Source: Antedon mediterranea
Taxonomy: Eukaryota; Echinodermata; Crinoidea; Comatulida; Antedonidae
Direction of reading: 5' to 3'
Assembly (NCBI RefSeq): GCF_964355755.1
Contig: NC_092680.1
Coordinates: 20,625,001-20,685,000, forward strand
DNA: 60,000 nucleotides
Position 1 is the first letter of the stretch. The number at the start of each line of letters is the position of its first letter. The notes under the pieces were generated by a model. The model did not search any database. It was not told where the DNA came from and was given only the letters and a program-made list of their open reading frames with translations. The position numbers and the translations under genes are program-made. Shown here one piece after another: positions 53,701 to 56,549 of the stretch.

Positions 53701-56549
53701 GCAAAATTCGGTCAATCGCGCCTTACTTCTAGAATTTTTACTCGATGGTATATAAAGTTGGTTCGTACTTTCGGTACTGATTTTAACCACCTGATGTTAC
53801 CCTGTTTACTAATTAAATTAAGTTAGATAATTAGTTATTGACGATTAAAACGAATTTAGGTTCAACGATTTGCCCCAAATAGGGGTGTTTTCCGATCGTG
53901 GTATACACTGTCTAATGGATGTCCATCTTGAAAAATACCCGCCACAAAAATGCGAGGAGGCTTCGCATTTTCCTATCTCCTCCTACGATAATTGTTTTTA
54001 ATAGCTGAAAACCGGTTGAACAGTTCGAGTACAGCATCATAATGTTGAAGACAGGCCGATTTTCTTTAAAAAATACTATTTTGATACATTTAATATACGT
54101 TTTTACAAATGTATTGATTTGTGATGAATGGAACATTCCAAATTATTTGGTTTAACCATACAGGTATAGATTTAGATTTATGGGCCCCCTTGGAGAATAA
54201 GCATAAATAGTATTGCAATGCTGTACAATACTGTTAAGGTATTAACCACTTTTGATCGCAATTTGAATCGCAAATTTCTTACTGTGAGTGTTGGTACTGT
54301 TAGATGTAATATAAAAATATATACAAATAAACTTTATTACTGTGAGTGTGGGTAGGCCCTACTGTTAGATTATAAACATATAATATACAAATAAACATTC
54401 CAAATTATTTGGTTTAACCATAGAGGTATAGATTTAGATTTATGGGCCCCCTTGGAGAATAAACATAAATAGTATTGCAATGCTGTACAATACTGTTAAG
54501 GTATTAACCACTTTTGATCGCAATTTGAATCGCAAATTTCTTACTGTGAGTGTTGGTACTGTTAGATGTAATACTGTATAAAAATATATACAAATAAACT
54601 TTATTACTGTGAGTGTGGGTAGGCCCTACTGTTAGATTATAAACATATAATATACAAATAAATAAACGTTATTACTGACAGTTGCTTCTCAACGTTTGTA
54701 TTAATTAATAATTTAAAAATATATAAACGTCGTAGTGGTGTATCGTTACATGTACTTTACTATTTCAATCGACTATGACAGTGAGAGTTTTAACAAAATA
54801 CCGTATTAAATCGTAAATGTTTTACTGTATTTAGTGGTATATTATTTATAGGCCTATAAAACATTAAAAACAATATTTCGTTACTGAGTGGATAAGAATA
54901 TATTTTAAAATGTTTCCTCTTTGTACCTATCTTCTTCCCCCATCTCTCAACCCTTAATGTTACATACAAAACACAAATTGGGTTTGTTTGACTCATTTTG
55001 TTTCTCTCTCGGAAGTAATTCCCAGGGTGCTAATTTTGGTTGACTACATAAATCATTGTGTATATTTATTCGTTTCTGTAAACGACAATGTATTATAGTC
55101 CTGCGGTACGTACATTTGAAATCTCCATTTTTTTCTCGCTGGAAATACTGTGTATTCGAGAACCATCTGTGGGCACGACCTAGATGGTACGCGAGCGAAG
55201 CGAGCGTGCCATCTAGTCTTATAGTAATTTATGCAATCTTATGAATTGTTATACTTAGTCGTGAAAATAATTTCATTTTGAAAAGAGTAAATTATTTCTT
55301 TTTTGTTAATCCAATACAAGAAAACAAATAAGTATGTAATAAGTATGTGTAAATGTGTGTATGTATAGTGTCATACAGTAATTGTGTATTATTGTAAATA
55401 AAACAATTACCTTATTTTGCAATGACAATGATGCACCATGCTGTTGTATGAGGAATTCCACTGTTTCCAAGGTACAATATCTAATACTAATAATCACATA
55501 CAAATGAAGTGGAGTGTTTCCATCCTTGATGAATAAAATCATAATAATAAGTTCAATAGATTGATAACAGCTATATAAGTAATTGATAAATGCTAAATAG
55601 CCAACAACAAAAAAGTATGTAATAAATGTATGTAAGTTTGTGTATGTACTGTCATACAGTAATTGTGTATTGTAAATAAAACAATTACCTTATTTTGCAA
55701 TGACAATGATGCCCCATGCTGTTGTATGAGGAATTTCACTATTTCCAAGGTACAATATATATTTCTCGCACACAAATGAAGTGGAGTGTTTCCATCCTTG
55801 ATAAACAAAATTATAATCATAAGTTCAATAATATTAATAACAGCTATATAAGTAATTGATAAGTGCTAAATAGACAACCAATAAATGTATAGCATAACGT
55901 CATTTCACACAAGTGTGTTTTGTAAAAAGGAAACGTTCTCTGTAAATCTAAACTATGCATAATGTATGATTCTTTTTATATACCTCATCAGTAGTTTTTA
56001 AAATATCTGGATGTTTCTTGCAAATTTGTTCAATTGTTTTCAAGTCCCCATTATGCACAGCTTGTTTCAAATCGTACCTGTCAAAATGCAAGAAATAATG
56101 CATTACTGTATTACCAGAGATTTGATGAGAATGATAATAATATTTATAATTCTTATTTTCAGTGTAACATATGAACATTAATTTAATTTTAATCTTTTAA
56201 ATAATTATGCTTGGTTACACTTGATTCAGCCAAGGATGTTTTTCAGGCACAGCCATAAATAAACAATATAGGCCTATAGACACAAAAGAAAACATTAAAA
56301 ATACTGCTGTATAATAATTTATATTAGTAAACTCATTTCACATTGTTTTTCAATTATTATGCACGTCAAAGTAACATTTGAGAATGAATCTCATGGTGGA
56401 TTTAAAATAAAATTTAAAAATCCCATCTTTTCATTTATTTACATTTTAATTATTTCTATATTTTTTAATGTTAGCGTATACATCAAATCTTTGCTTGATT
56501 TGAAGTAAAAAATAAAAACAACATACCACTGGAACTCAATTGAAGACAT
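13127..56549 (-). CDS. Giant ANK-array / Roc-COR / DED-like protein
   Basis: One minus-strand gene of about 43 kb, assembled from AG/GT-bounded exons whose phases agree throughout. Order from the 5' end: start exon 56527-56549; N-cap ankyrin exon 55984-56077; 27 ankyrin-repeat exons (55796 down to 21198); linker exon 19889-19979; Roc GTPase exons from 19354 to the 5' part of 16447-16689; COR exons from the rest of 16447-16689 to 15254; Cys-rich exon 14237-14441; final exon 13127-13689. With all array exons used the protein would be about 1,865 residues; without the array, 874. No signal peptide or membrane segment is apparent, so it is probably cytosolic. Roco proteins known to combine ankyrin repeats with Roc-COR include DAPK1 and LRRK2, but no kinase or WD40 domain is seen here. 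The family assignment is secure. The biological role and the number of exons used per transcript are not known. Confidence 0.88.
13690..14236 (-). other. Intron of the ANK-Roc-COR-DED gene, no feature seen
   Basis: 547-bp AT-rich intron with GTGAGT donor. Short open frames here have no family resemblance. Confidence 0.6.
14237..14441 (-). CDS. Post-COR Cys-containing exon
   Basis: About 68 codons, phase 0 in and phase 1 out. It shows LCTACEPYEHHLIDLDKCLQ and VPCGRK, giving C-x2-C...C...C spacing with nearby His residues. This could be a metal site, but four ligands are not proven. I do not recognise a named domain. Confidence 0.8.
14442..15253 (-). other. Intron of the ANK-Roc-COR-DED gene, no feature seen
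   Basis: 812-bp AT-rich intron. A 93-residue open frame inside it (about 14671-14952) is not joined by splice sites and is not needed: the exons on each side join in phase without it. Confidence 0.65.
15254..16689 (-). CDS. COR domain exons
   Basis: Exons 16447-16689, 15977-16171, 15656-15826, 15254-15556, all phase 0/0. COR hallmarks in order: VPVKWVNLQEKL at the start of the domain, LNDTGIIMY, NLHWMIKILMQVI (the W-hydrophobic helix), then FLVPCRM and FLPDAVYNTLV. COR follows Roc in all Roco proteins and mediates dimerisation. Length and order are normal. The last part (15254-15556) corresponds to COR-B. Confidence 0.88.
16447..19354 (-). CDS. Roc GTPase domain exons
   Basis: Exons 19198-19354, 18126-18229, 17889-17945, 17644-17780, 17122-17211, 16816-17007, and the 5' part of 16447-16689. 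G1/Walker A is GKEGAGKT; the G2/switch I candidate lies in STDGIVTTTVF; G3 is WDYAGQLDYY (the DxxGQ form typical of Roc); a hydrophobic strand AYCVVFCV follows; G4 is THMDK (Roc proteins have THxD). All residues needed for GTP binding are present, so the domain is probably an active GTPase. G5 is not sharply defined. Introns fall in phases 1, 2, 1, 1, 0, 0 and 0. Confidence 0.9.
17212..17643 (-). other. Intron with an inverted-repeat insertion
   Basis: Holds GAGGCCCGACGAG (17391-17403) and its exact reverse complement (17467-17479), plus CTCAGACAGCA(T/C) repeated at about 17371 and 17501. The GC content is clearly higher than in the surrounding intron, so this is a small insertion of about 180 bp, probably a MITE. 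Confidence 0.6.
18230..19197 (-). other. Intron with an unassigned insertion-like segment
   Basis: About 18360-18960 has higher GC and different texture from its flanks. It contains AGGGAAGCAC and its partner GTGCTTCCCT (about 18852 and 18896) and an AATAAA near the right end (18922). It may be a small retroelement or LTR remnant; no coding family recognised. Confidence 0.45.
19889..19979 (-). CDS. Linker exon between ANK array and Roc
   Basis: Begins EGNRPMAVLENNTRY in phase 0 and ends in phase 1. It starts like an array exon (EGN-P) and so may be the degenerate C-terminal cap of the ankyrin stack. Acceptor TTTATAG, donor GTAAGT. Confidence 0.8.
19980..21197 (-). other. Intron between the array and the linker exon
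   Basis: AT-rich. It contains a near-perfect 33-bp palindrome at 20961-20993 (TATGGTTACAGT/ACTGTAACCATA). The part beyond about 21020 already resembles the array intron sequence. No gene seen. Confidence 0.6.
21198..21302 (-). CDS. ANK array exon 27 (last, short class)
   Basis: 35 codons. Variable segment HLYLCYGKCTLELVIF, then FIKQGAS. It is the last ankyrin exon before the linker and closely matches exon 24, including intron flanks. Confidence 0.88.
21723..21830 (-). CDS. ANK array exon 26
   Basis: 36 codons. Starts NGNT instead of DGNT; variable segment HLYVSRRYYTLEIVKF; ends LQNQ. Confidence 0.87.
22244..22351 (-). CDS. ANK array exon 25 with mutated splice donor
   Basis: 36 codons with the same protein as exon 16, but the donor reads AATAAG|CTAATT where all others have GTAATT. 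A single G-to-C change at donor +1 (plus-strand base 22243) should stop normal splicing. Skipping this exon keeps the frame, so it may be a silent relic. Confidence 0.75.
22762..22866 (-). CDS. ANK array exon 24 (short class)
   Basis: 35 codons. Variable segment HLYLCNGECTLELVTF, then FIKQGAS, one residue shorter than QQHGAS. Ends LQNE. Same class as exon 27. Confidence 0.87.
23249..23356 (-). CDS. ANK array exon 23
   Basis: 36 codons. Variable segment HLCLGNKHYTLEIVIF; same protein as exon 21. Confidence 0.87.
23775..23882 (-). CDS. ANK array exon 22
   Basis: 36 codons. Starts DGNNPLH; variable segment HLYASNRYCTLEIVKF. First exon after Gmr1-like copy 1 in transcription order. Confidence 0.87.
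24262..27279 (+). CDS. pol: Gypsy pol: integrase, then reverse transcriptase and RNase H
   Basis: The open frame runs in from the LTR remnant; the first in-frame ATG is at 24292, and the pol-like part starts near 24440. Order: H2C2 zinc finger (SGHLGVRKTHDKI then CRLCHIC, about residues 155-195); integrase core with VMIDC (D about 225), SDQGTNF (D about 282) and AIERFH (E about 320); reverse transcriptase with LVADMRAVNR, SKFDLLKGYWQVPL and YVDD (about 738); RNase H with YVDACDVGIG (about 886), TIEKECLA and TDHNPL; the end is IADALSRGV. Sequences are Ty3/gypsy-like, but integrase precedes reverse transcriptase. This order is known from Gmr1-type elements of deuterostomes. The frame is intact, but without gag or protease the copy is not autonomous. 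Confidence 0.93.
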   Translation: MLRVTRVRCHMSHANESSRRWSSGRIRMEHGGARYFGKLCWVWDTKKGVTQETGPAKDASLNVGSGEPKSRKREPLSTEMLIKEQEDDSFIQKLGSRVLPKEEAAKLPVCFYKENNVVMRKWRPRHAQVHDVWAVVHQIVVPKVYHDDVIGIAHDNSMSGHLGVRKTHDKIIQHFWWPSLKKEVSHYCRLCHICQVVGKPNKKIPVAPLKPIPAFGEPFSKVMIDCVGPLPKTKSGNQYLLTIMCCSTRFPEAVPLRNIKAATVVKALIKFFTLVGLPTSIQSDQGTNFKSGLFQQIMLQLGIEQSTSSAYHPESQGAIERFHQTLKNMLRAYCVEFQREWDEGVHLVLFAARESVQETLGFSPFQLVFGHSVRGPLKLLKDKWLQGELNNVNLLDYVCDFRHKLNRATVIAKANLVKAQTKMKTWYDKNAKSRVFKPGDKVLALFPIQGSPMQARFHGPYKIDSKINDLNYVINTPGRRKSRQLCHINMLKKYAEHGSSDVKPNCAAVACNNDGGSHNDLKEKGKEYDLKLSNSDVMNNLQQKLTHLSIEQQSQLSTLVNKWNGIFSDTPSVTNAAIHDIIVGDTQPIKQHPYRVNPIKMKYLHKVIEYMLKNSIIELSKSDWSSPCMLVPKSDGSYRLVADMRAVNRCSKTDSYLIPKIEDLIDKVGNAKFVSKFDLLKGYWQVPLTPRAQEISAFCTPFGLYQYRVMPFGLKNAPATFQRMVNRLVANVEGCEAYVDDLIVYSQTWEQHMQQLNEMFKALSQANLTVNLSKSEFCHATVTYLGHVVGQGRVRPIRAKVESIYRYPAPTNKKSLMRFLGMVGCYRKFCPNFSSVAGPLTELLKKNVKFKWSDICESAFRKIKSMLMCEPILIAPDFKKQFRLYVDACDVGIGSVLMQKNVDGIECPVCYFSRKLSKHQMNYSTIEKECLALLESLTHFDVYLSTTVDPILVFTDHNPLTFIYKMRNKNQRLLRWGLTLQEYNVEIKHVKGKENVIADALSRGV
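24263..24439 (+). repeat. Truncated 5' LTR, copy 1
   Basis: Starts TGTTACGTGTGACGAG. Identical by eye to the first 177 bp of the 3' LTR, then switches abruptly after GGACGCTT to internal sequence. A deletion has removed the rest of the LTR, the primer-binding site and the gag region. Confidence 0.88.
27280..27708 (+). other. Gmr1-like copy 1: 3' untranslated region
   Basis: Between the pol stop and the 3' LTR. It opens with three to four copies of a 30-31-bp unit (AATATTATGAATGTAATGCA), then A-rich sequence and the polypurine tract just before 27709. Confidence 0.75.
27709..28080 (+). repeat. 3' LTR of copy 1, last 71 bp missing
   Basis: 372 of the 443 bp seen in copy 2. It ends GTGTCGACT and is fused to array intron by the tandem duplication. 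An AATAAA (about 28036) lies inside the LTR. Confidence 0.88.
28157..28264 (-). CDS. ANK array exon 21
   Basis: 36 codons. Variable segment HLCLGNKHYTLEIVIF; ends LQNN before GTAATT. Tandem-duplicate partner of exon 23. Confidence 0.85.
28683..28790 (-). CDS. ANK array exon 20
   Basis: 36 codons. Starts DGNNPLH; variable segment HLYARNRYCTLEIVKF. It is the tandem-duplicate partner of exon 22, with one residue different (Arg against Ser). Confidence 0.85.
29170..32187 (+). CDS. pol: Gypsy pol, copy 2
   Basis: Protein identical to the frame at 24262-27279; the only coding difference seen is a silent TCG/TCA near 31728. Domain order is integrase, reverse transcriptase, RNase H, with the same motifs. 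The intact frame in both copies says the duplication is recent. Confidence 0.93.
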   Translation: MLRVTRVRCHMSHANESSRRWSSGRIRMEHGGARYFGKLCWVWDTKKGVTQETGPAKDASLNVGSGEPKSRKREPLSTEMLIKEQEDDSFIQKLGSRVLPKEEAAKLPVCFYKENNVVMRKWRPRHAQVHDVWAVVHQIVVPKVYHDDVIGIAHDNSMSGHLGVRKTHDKIIQHFWWPSLKKEVSHYCRLCHICQVVGKPNKKIPVAPLKPIPAFGEPFSKVMIDCVGPLPKTKSGNQYLLTIMCCSTRFPEAVPLRNIKAATVVKALIKFFTLVGLPTSIQSDQGTNFKSGLFQQIMLQLGIEQSTSSAYHPESQGAIERFHQTLKNMLRAYCVEFQREWDEGVHLVLFAARESVQETLGFSPFQLVFGHSVRGPLKLLKDKWLQGELNNVNLLDYVCDFRHKLNRATVIAKANLVKAQTKMKTWYDKNAKSRVFKPGDKVLALFPIQGSPMQARFHGPYKIDSKINDLNYVINTPGRRKSRQLCHINMLKKYAEHGSSDVKPNCAAVACNNDGGSHNDLKEKGKEYDLKLSNSDVMNNLQQKLTHLSIEQQSQLSTLVNKWNGIFSDTPSVTNAAIHDIIVGDTQPIKQHPYRVNPIKMKYLHKVIEYMLKNSIIELSKSDWSSPCMLVPKSDGSYRLVADMRAVNRCSKTDSYLIPKIEDLIDKVGNAKFVSKFDLLKGYWQVPLTPRAQEISAFCTPFGLYQYRVMPFGLKNAPATFQRMVNRLVANVEGCEAYVDDLIVYSQTWEQHMQQLNEMFKALSQANLTVNLSKSEFCHATVTYLGHVVGQGRVRPIRAKVESIYRYPAPTNKKSLMRFLGMVGCYRKFCPNFSSVAGPLTELLKKNVKFKWSDICESAFRKIKSMLMCEPILIAPDFKKQFRLYVDACDVGIGSVLMQKNVDGIECPVCYFSRKLSKHQMNYSTIEKECLALLESLTHFDVYLSTTVDPILVFTDHNPLTFIYKMRNKNQRLLRWGLTLQEYNVEIKHVKGKENVIADALSRGV
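29171..29347 (+). repeat. Truncated 5' LTR, copy 2
   Basis: Same 177-bp remnant and same junction as at 24263-24439. The element begins right after the ACTG target duplication. Confidence 0.88.
32188..32616 (+). other. Gmr1-like copy 2: 3' untranslated region
   Basis: As at 27280-27708: short tandem AATATTATGAATGTAATGCA units, A-rich sequence, polypurine tract. Confidence 0.75.
32617..33059 (+). repeat. Complete 3' LTR (443 bp)
   Basis: TG...CA ends, preceded by AAGGGGGAGAG and followed by ACTG. It is the reference LTR for this family. Confidence 0.9.
33104..33211 (-). CDS. ANK array exon 19
   Basis: 36 codons. Starts EGDT; variable segment HSYLCYEHCTLEIVEF; ends LSLQAK. Its donor lies only about 40 bp from the end of the Gmr1-like LTR. 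Confidence 0.87.
33458..34370 (+). repeat. Left inverted arm, three sub-repeats
   Basis: Sub-repeats start near 33535, 33862 and 34193, each with CCAAAATCGGAC-type and TGACGTCAT motifs; the third is decayed. A 76-residue open frame at 33492-33722 recurs on the other arm only because the arms are inverted copies. Confidence 0.8.
34380..35520. other. Interior of the fold-back-like element, unassigned
   Basis: About 1.1 kb without a recognisable coding family; short open frames only. Confidence 0.5.
35521..38645 (-). mobile_element. Non-LTR retrotransposon (CR1/Jockey-type LINE), 5'-truncated
   Basis: Nested in the fold-back-like element. It encodes an endonuclease/reverse-transcriptase ORF2 and ends at the low-coordinate side with AATAAAGAATATTTGAATTGAA. 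A long A run on the plus strand (35691-35727) lies in its 3' UTR. An in-frame stop lies 60-65 bp upstream of the first Met. Confidence 0.85.
35760..38597 (-). CDS. LINE ORF2: AP endonuclease and reverse transcriptase
   Basis: 945 residues uninterrupted. The N-terminal AP-like endonuclease begins at MDARSL (the family's usual NARSL strand, so a little of the N terminus is lost) with GFSETW, GMLYRPPN, LGDFN and DHLPIF. The reverse transcriptase has YRPISILPTASKILEKI, the catalytic FIDLSKAFDTINH, GVPQGSILGPLLF and FADDTN. A C-terminal domain with AITW and TRSKDKMRLRKRN follows. It makes cDNA at nicked target DNA. A full-length intact frame suggests a young copy. The clade (CR1, Rex or Jockey group) is not resolved by eye. 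Confidence 0.9.
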   Translation of the reverse strand: MDARSLPKHFDEISIMLDTIGRAFDVLGFSETWINKNTPIDLLNINGYNMYTCNREGRVGGGVCLYLKEQINTVTRDDFVFNDNSIDSLFLEIINTNGKNTIVGMLYRPPNSNVNSFNSDLEEILHKLNRENKNCYILGDFNQDLLKYDIQKTTQEFTNIIYSTSFNPLINLPTRITSSSATILDNIITNDDNISHCGVIVTDITDHLPIFMTTHLSLNTNTQAPITKQKIINDTTLNNLLIAISNEDWGELYLCTDTNTSYNLFIKKLSNLIDNNIPTKSNKPNGNTKKKPWITTGILISIKKKNKLYKKYLKNPTQLLKNIYKKYKNKLTHLIRIRKKQYYSKKLDAARHDSKQTWKVLNEVLNRKKSSVKPNEVINHSNKTLVCDPKGMSDAFNDFFSNIGNELANKIPNVNNSDFKQYMKESQSQSIFFNPTNEEEVIEIVSQIKNSNSEGVDNLSNRILKHIIAAVASPLVHIFNLSLETGMVPDSMKVARVVPIFKSGNKSDVSNYRPISILPTASKILEKIVQIRVNNYITKFNILNNAQYGFRKNSSTFMAVIDLVERITDALDKKKNTIGIFIDLSKAFDTINHDILLKKLEHYGIRGTALKWFRNYISGRKQFTSIDNTSSCLMDINCGVPQGSILGPLLFILYINDVFNCSNSLSFVLFADDTNISASHENLDTLIELVNGELKNVSDWFMCNKLSINVKKTNYIIFRNQRNPSNLENVNIYVNNKRIDRVKSTKFLGVHIDEFLTYKNHINVTARKISRYVGILYKVRHFLPTYALWTIYKSLIEPVLNYCNIIWCSTFPSYLDELFKLQKRALRAITWSKFNDSMTECFYKFKLLKIADINKYQIGLFMYNVTTNQDVRFSSLFIKNGSYHNYNTRSKDKMRLRKRNRTSTSFTVSCVGPKLWNDLNYELQSTKSIYIFKSLFKEHLLSFYK
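38650..39367 (-). repeat. Right inverted arm, two sub-repeats
   Basis: Inverted counterpart of the left arm. The reverse complement shares its outer terminus, GCAACAGAATTTTTTTTTGT, and the CCAAAATCGGACATCGGGAA block. Confidence 0.8.
39531..39638 (-). CDS. ANK array exon 18
   Basis: 36 codons. Variable segment HLYVGNRLCTLEIVEF. The intron after it holds the 5.9-kb fold-back-like element with its nested LINE. Confidence 0.88.
40059..40166 (-). CDS. ANK array exon 17
   Basis: 36 codons. Variable segment HLHVKNIYCTLEIVKF. Confidence 0.88.
40585..40692 (-). CDS. ANK array exon 16
   Basis: 36 codons. Variable segment HLYLRYQHCTLEIVKV and QHHGAS, identical in protein to exon 25 but with an intact GTAATT donor. 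Confidence 0.88.
41033..41143 (-). CDS. ANK array exon 15
   Basis: 37 codons. Variable segment HLYVSSRYNPTSEIVKV. The downstream intron (toward exon 16) lacks part of the usual unit start; the intron toward exon 14 holds a SINE. Confidence 0.86.
41312..41566 (-). mobile_element. tRNA-derived SINE
   Basis: Inserted in the array intron upstream of exon 15. On the minus strand: GAGTTGTGGCTTGGTGGTTA (A box) and GGTCCTGGGTTTAAGTCCCG (B box), then an unrelated body and a terminal run that is T-rich on the plus strand. The host intron resumes on both sides (GTAGTAAATTT / GTTGCAGTT). A second partial copy lies at 4765-4870. Confidence 0.8.
41809..41931 (-). CDS. ANK array exon 14 (long class)
   Basis: 41 codons. 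Variable segment HFYLHYRIYLYDIEPNLE, then IVEFFIHDGKS: long class, but distinct from exons 7 and 10. Confidence 0.86.
42351..42458 (-). CDS. ANK array exon 13
   Basis: 36 codons. Variable segment HLYLWNEHCTLEIVKF; starts EGNT, and has EQHVAS in place of QQHGAS, so the helix-2 Gly is lost. Confidence 0.86.
42874..42987 (-). CDS. ANK array exon 12 (HDGKS class)
   Basis: 38 codons. Variable segment HLYLRYKYDPEPNLE; starts DGYTPLH, an unusual Tyr at the third position. Confidence 0.86.
43393..43500 (-). CDS. ANK array exon 11
   Basis: 36 codons. Variable segment HLYVYYQHCTLEIVKF. A LINE and a Helitron2-like element separate it from exon 10. Confidence 0.88.
43879..44821 (+). pseudogene. LINE reverse transcriptase C-terminal fragment, copy 1
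   Basis: Open from inside the palm: GVPKGSILGPLLFIIYANDF, then FADDSSLF (catalytic FADD), SLNMLKTNFMLF and TKFLGIFIDDRLDW, and the C-terminal TGPKLWNSLP to the stop. The endonuclease and the first half of the reverse transcriptase are absent, so it is a dead 5'-truncated copy. The frame has stayed open. The apparent Met start lies in array sequence and is not real. Confidence 0.88.
43879..44874 (+). mobile_element. 5'-truncated LINE insertion, copy 1 (left part)
   Basis: Begins ATCAAGCTGCAGACC directly after array intron ...TACTGTCAT. It carries the C-terminal half of a reverse transcriptase and is interrupted at 44875 by a Helitron2-like element; the remaining 3' end lies at 48423-48650. 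Confidence 0.88.
44875..46517. mobile_element. Helitron2-like sub-element A
   Basis: From TTAGTTATCCGC to CTAG, preceded by hairpin CTCGTCA/TGACGAG and GCGGATAAC. It contains a perfect 14-bp-stem palindrome at 44938-44970 (GGTTATCCGCAACT/AGTTGCGGATAACC). Repeated TGACGTCAT(C) motifs; no coding. Confidence 0.6.
46531..48422. mobile_element. Helitron2-like sub-element B
   Basis: Opens with a duplicated start hairpin (TTAGTTATCCGCTTAGTAGC twice, at 46531 and 46557). The interior repeats much of sub-element A (ACGCGCGCACGCGCATTT blocks, TGACGTCATC motifs). Ends with hairpin and CTAG at 48422. Confidence 0.6.
48423..48650 (+). mobile_element. 5'-truncated LINE insertion, copy 1 (right part)
   Basis: 3' UTR of the LINE interrupted at 44875. 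Ends with an (AAATG)n-like tail (AAATAAATAAATGAAATGAA) and rejoins array intron at TACAGTAAG. Same tail as copy 2. Confidence 0.85.
48684..48806 (-). CDS. ANK array exon 10 (long class)
   Basis: 41 codons. Variable segment HLYLRYEKYLHDTEPNLE. It differs from exon 7 at two residues in this segment (EP against GS). Both are followed downstream in plus coordinates by the same LINE insertion boundary. Confidence 0.87.
49223..49330 (-). CDS. ANK array exon 9
   Basis: 36 codons. Variable segment HLYVSNRYCTLEIVKFF; QQHGES rather than QQHGAS. Confidence 0.88.
49746..49856 (-). CDS. ANK array exon 8 (HDGKS class)
   Basis: 37 codons. Variable segment HLYVSRSYPQPTLEIVTC followed by LVHDGKS. It looks like a mix of the two classes, with a common-class front and a long-class rear. 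Confidence 0.86.
50236..51173 (+). pseudogene. LINE reverse transcriptase fragment, copy 2, frameshifted
   Basis: Same fragment as at 43879-44821 but with a 5-bp deletion near 50393 (CCAGATAGTCTCTG became CCATCTCTG), which breaks the frame just after FADDSSLF. The rest stays open to the same stop. Confidence 0.88.
50236..51454 (+). mobile_element. 5'-truncated LINE insertion, copy 2
   Basis: Same insertion point in the array unit, same 5' truncation and same tail as copy 1, and followed by a nearly identical ankyrin exon (exon 7 against exon 10). It is therefore a block duplicate, not a second insertion. Confidence 0.88.
51488..51610 (-). CDS. ANK array exon 7 (long class)
   Basis: 41 codons. 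Variable segment HLYLRYEKYLHDTGSNLE, then IVTCLVHDGKSLSLQNK. It belongs to the HDGKS class, with a longer helix-loop segment; nearly identical to exon 10. Confidence 0.87.
52023..52130 (-). CDS. ANK array exon 6
   Basis: 36 codons. Variable segment HLYVRNINCTLEIVEF (as exon 3), ending LQNQ before the donor. Confidence 0.88.
52546..52653 (-). CDS. ANK array exon 5
   Basis: 36 codons. Variable segment HLYVIIRYCTLETVEF; ends LSLENK. The intron between exons 4 and 5 is the short form, as between exons 1 and 2, so these pairs are block duplicates. Confidence 0.87.
52825..52932 (-). CDS. ANK array exon 4
   Basis: 36 codons. Variable segment HSYLCYQYCTLEIVKV; QQHEAS replaces the usual QQHGAS, removing the conserved ankyrin Gly. 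Acceptor TTTATAAAG. Confidence 0.87.
53351..53458 (-). CDS. ANK array exon 3
   Basis: 36 codons. Variable segment HLYVRNINCTLEIVEF, the same as exon 6. The intron downstream of exon 2 and upstream of this exon holds the 1.5-kb Helitron. Confidence 0.88.
53678..55216. mobile_element. Non-autonomous Helitron (1,539 bp)
   Basis: Begins TCTATATATAAATTTACG and ends ...CCATCTAG. Flanks are ...ACAGTA and TCTTATAG..., and other array units (for example near 51830 and 52350) read ACAGTATCTTATAG uninterrupted. It is thus a TC...CTAG element inserted exactly between A and T with no target duplication, the Helitron rule. The last 40 bp form an imperfect hairpin (CTAGATGGTACGC / GCGTGCCATCTAG) that reaches the end, unlike the usual set-back hairpin. 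It contains a 262-bp direct tandem duplication (54133-54394 and 54395-54660). No gene seen. Confidence 0.72.
54133..54660. repeat. 262-bp direct tandem duplication inside the Helitron
   Basis: ACATTCCAAATTATTTGGTT begins both copies, 262 bp apart. They differ by small changes such as ATACAGG/ATAGAGG and an added CTGT. Confidence 0.88.
55411..55524 (-). CDS. ANK array exon 2
   Basis: 38 codons. Variable segment HLYVIISIRYCTLETVEF carries two more residues than its near twin, exon 5 (VIIRY), so it grew or shrank by a 6-bp in-frame change. Confidence 0.88.
55689..55796 (-). CDS. ANK array exon 1
   Basis: 36 codons, phase 0/0. Variable segment HLCARNIYCTLEIVKF; ends LSLQNK before a GTAATT donor. 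Only 278 bp separate its position from exon 2, a shortened intron. Confidence 0.88.
55984..56077 (-). CDS. N-capping ankyrin exon
   Basis: Encodes YDLKQAVHNGDLKTIEQICK and about ten more residues. It is a divergent ankyrin repeat (AVHNGDLKTIEQI matches helices 1 and 2) of the kind that caps the N terminus. Acceptor GACAG|G, donor GAG|GTATAT; it ends in phase 0, ready for any array exon. It is not part of the homogenised array. Confidence 0.85.

Larger units (their letters stand above)
21198..55796 (-). repeat. Tandem exon-intron array (about 525-bp units)
   Basis: Successive exon starts are mostly 518-542 bp apart (for example 21198, 21723, 22244, 22762; 39531, 40059, 40585; 42351, 42874, 43393). 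Exon, flanking intron and even the splice-site context are near-identical between units, so the repeat unit is exon plus intron, not exon alone. Departures from the period come from insertions (Gmr1-like, fold-back, LINE, Helitron, SINE) or from intron deletions (spacing of 278-279 bp at 52546/52825 and 55411/55689). There are 27 exon-bearing units. Confidence 0.93.
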
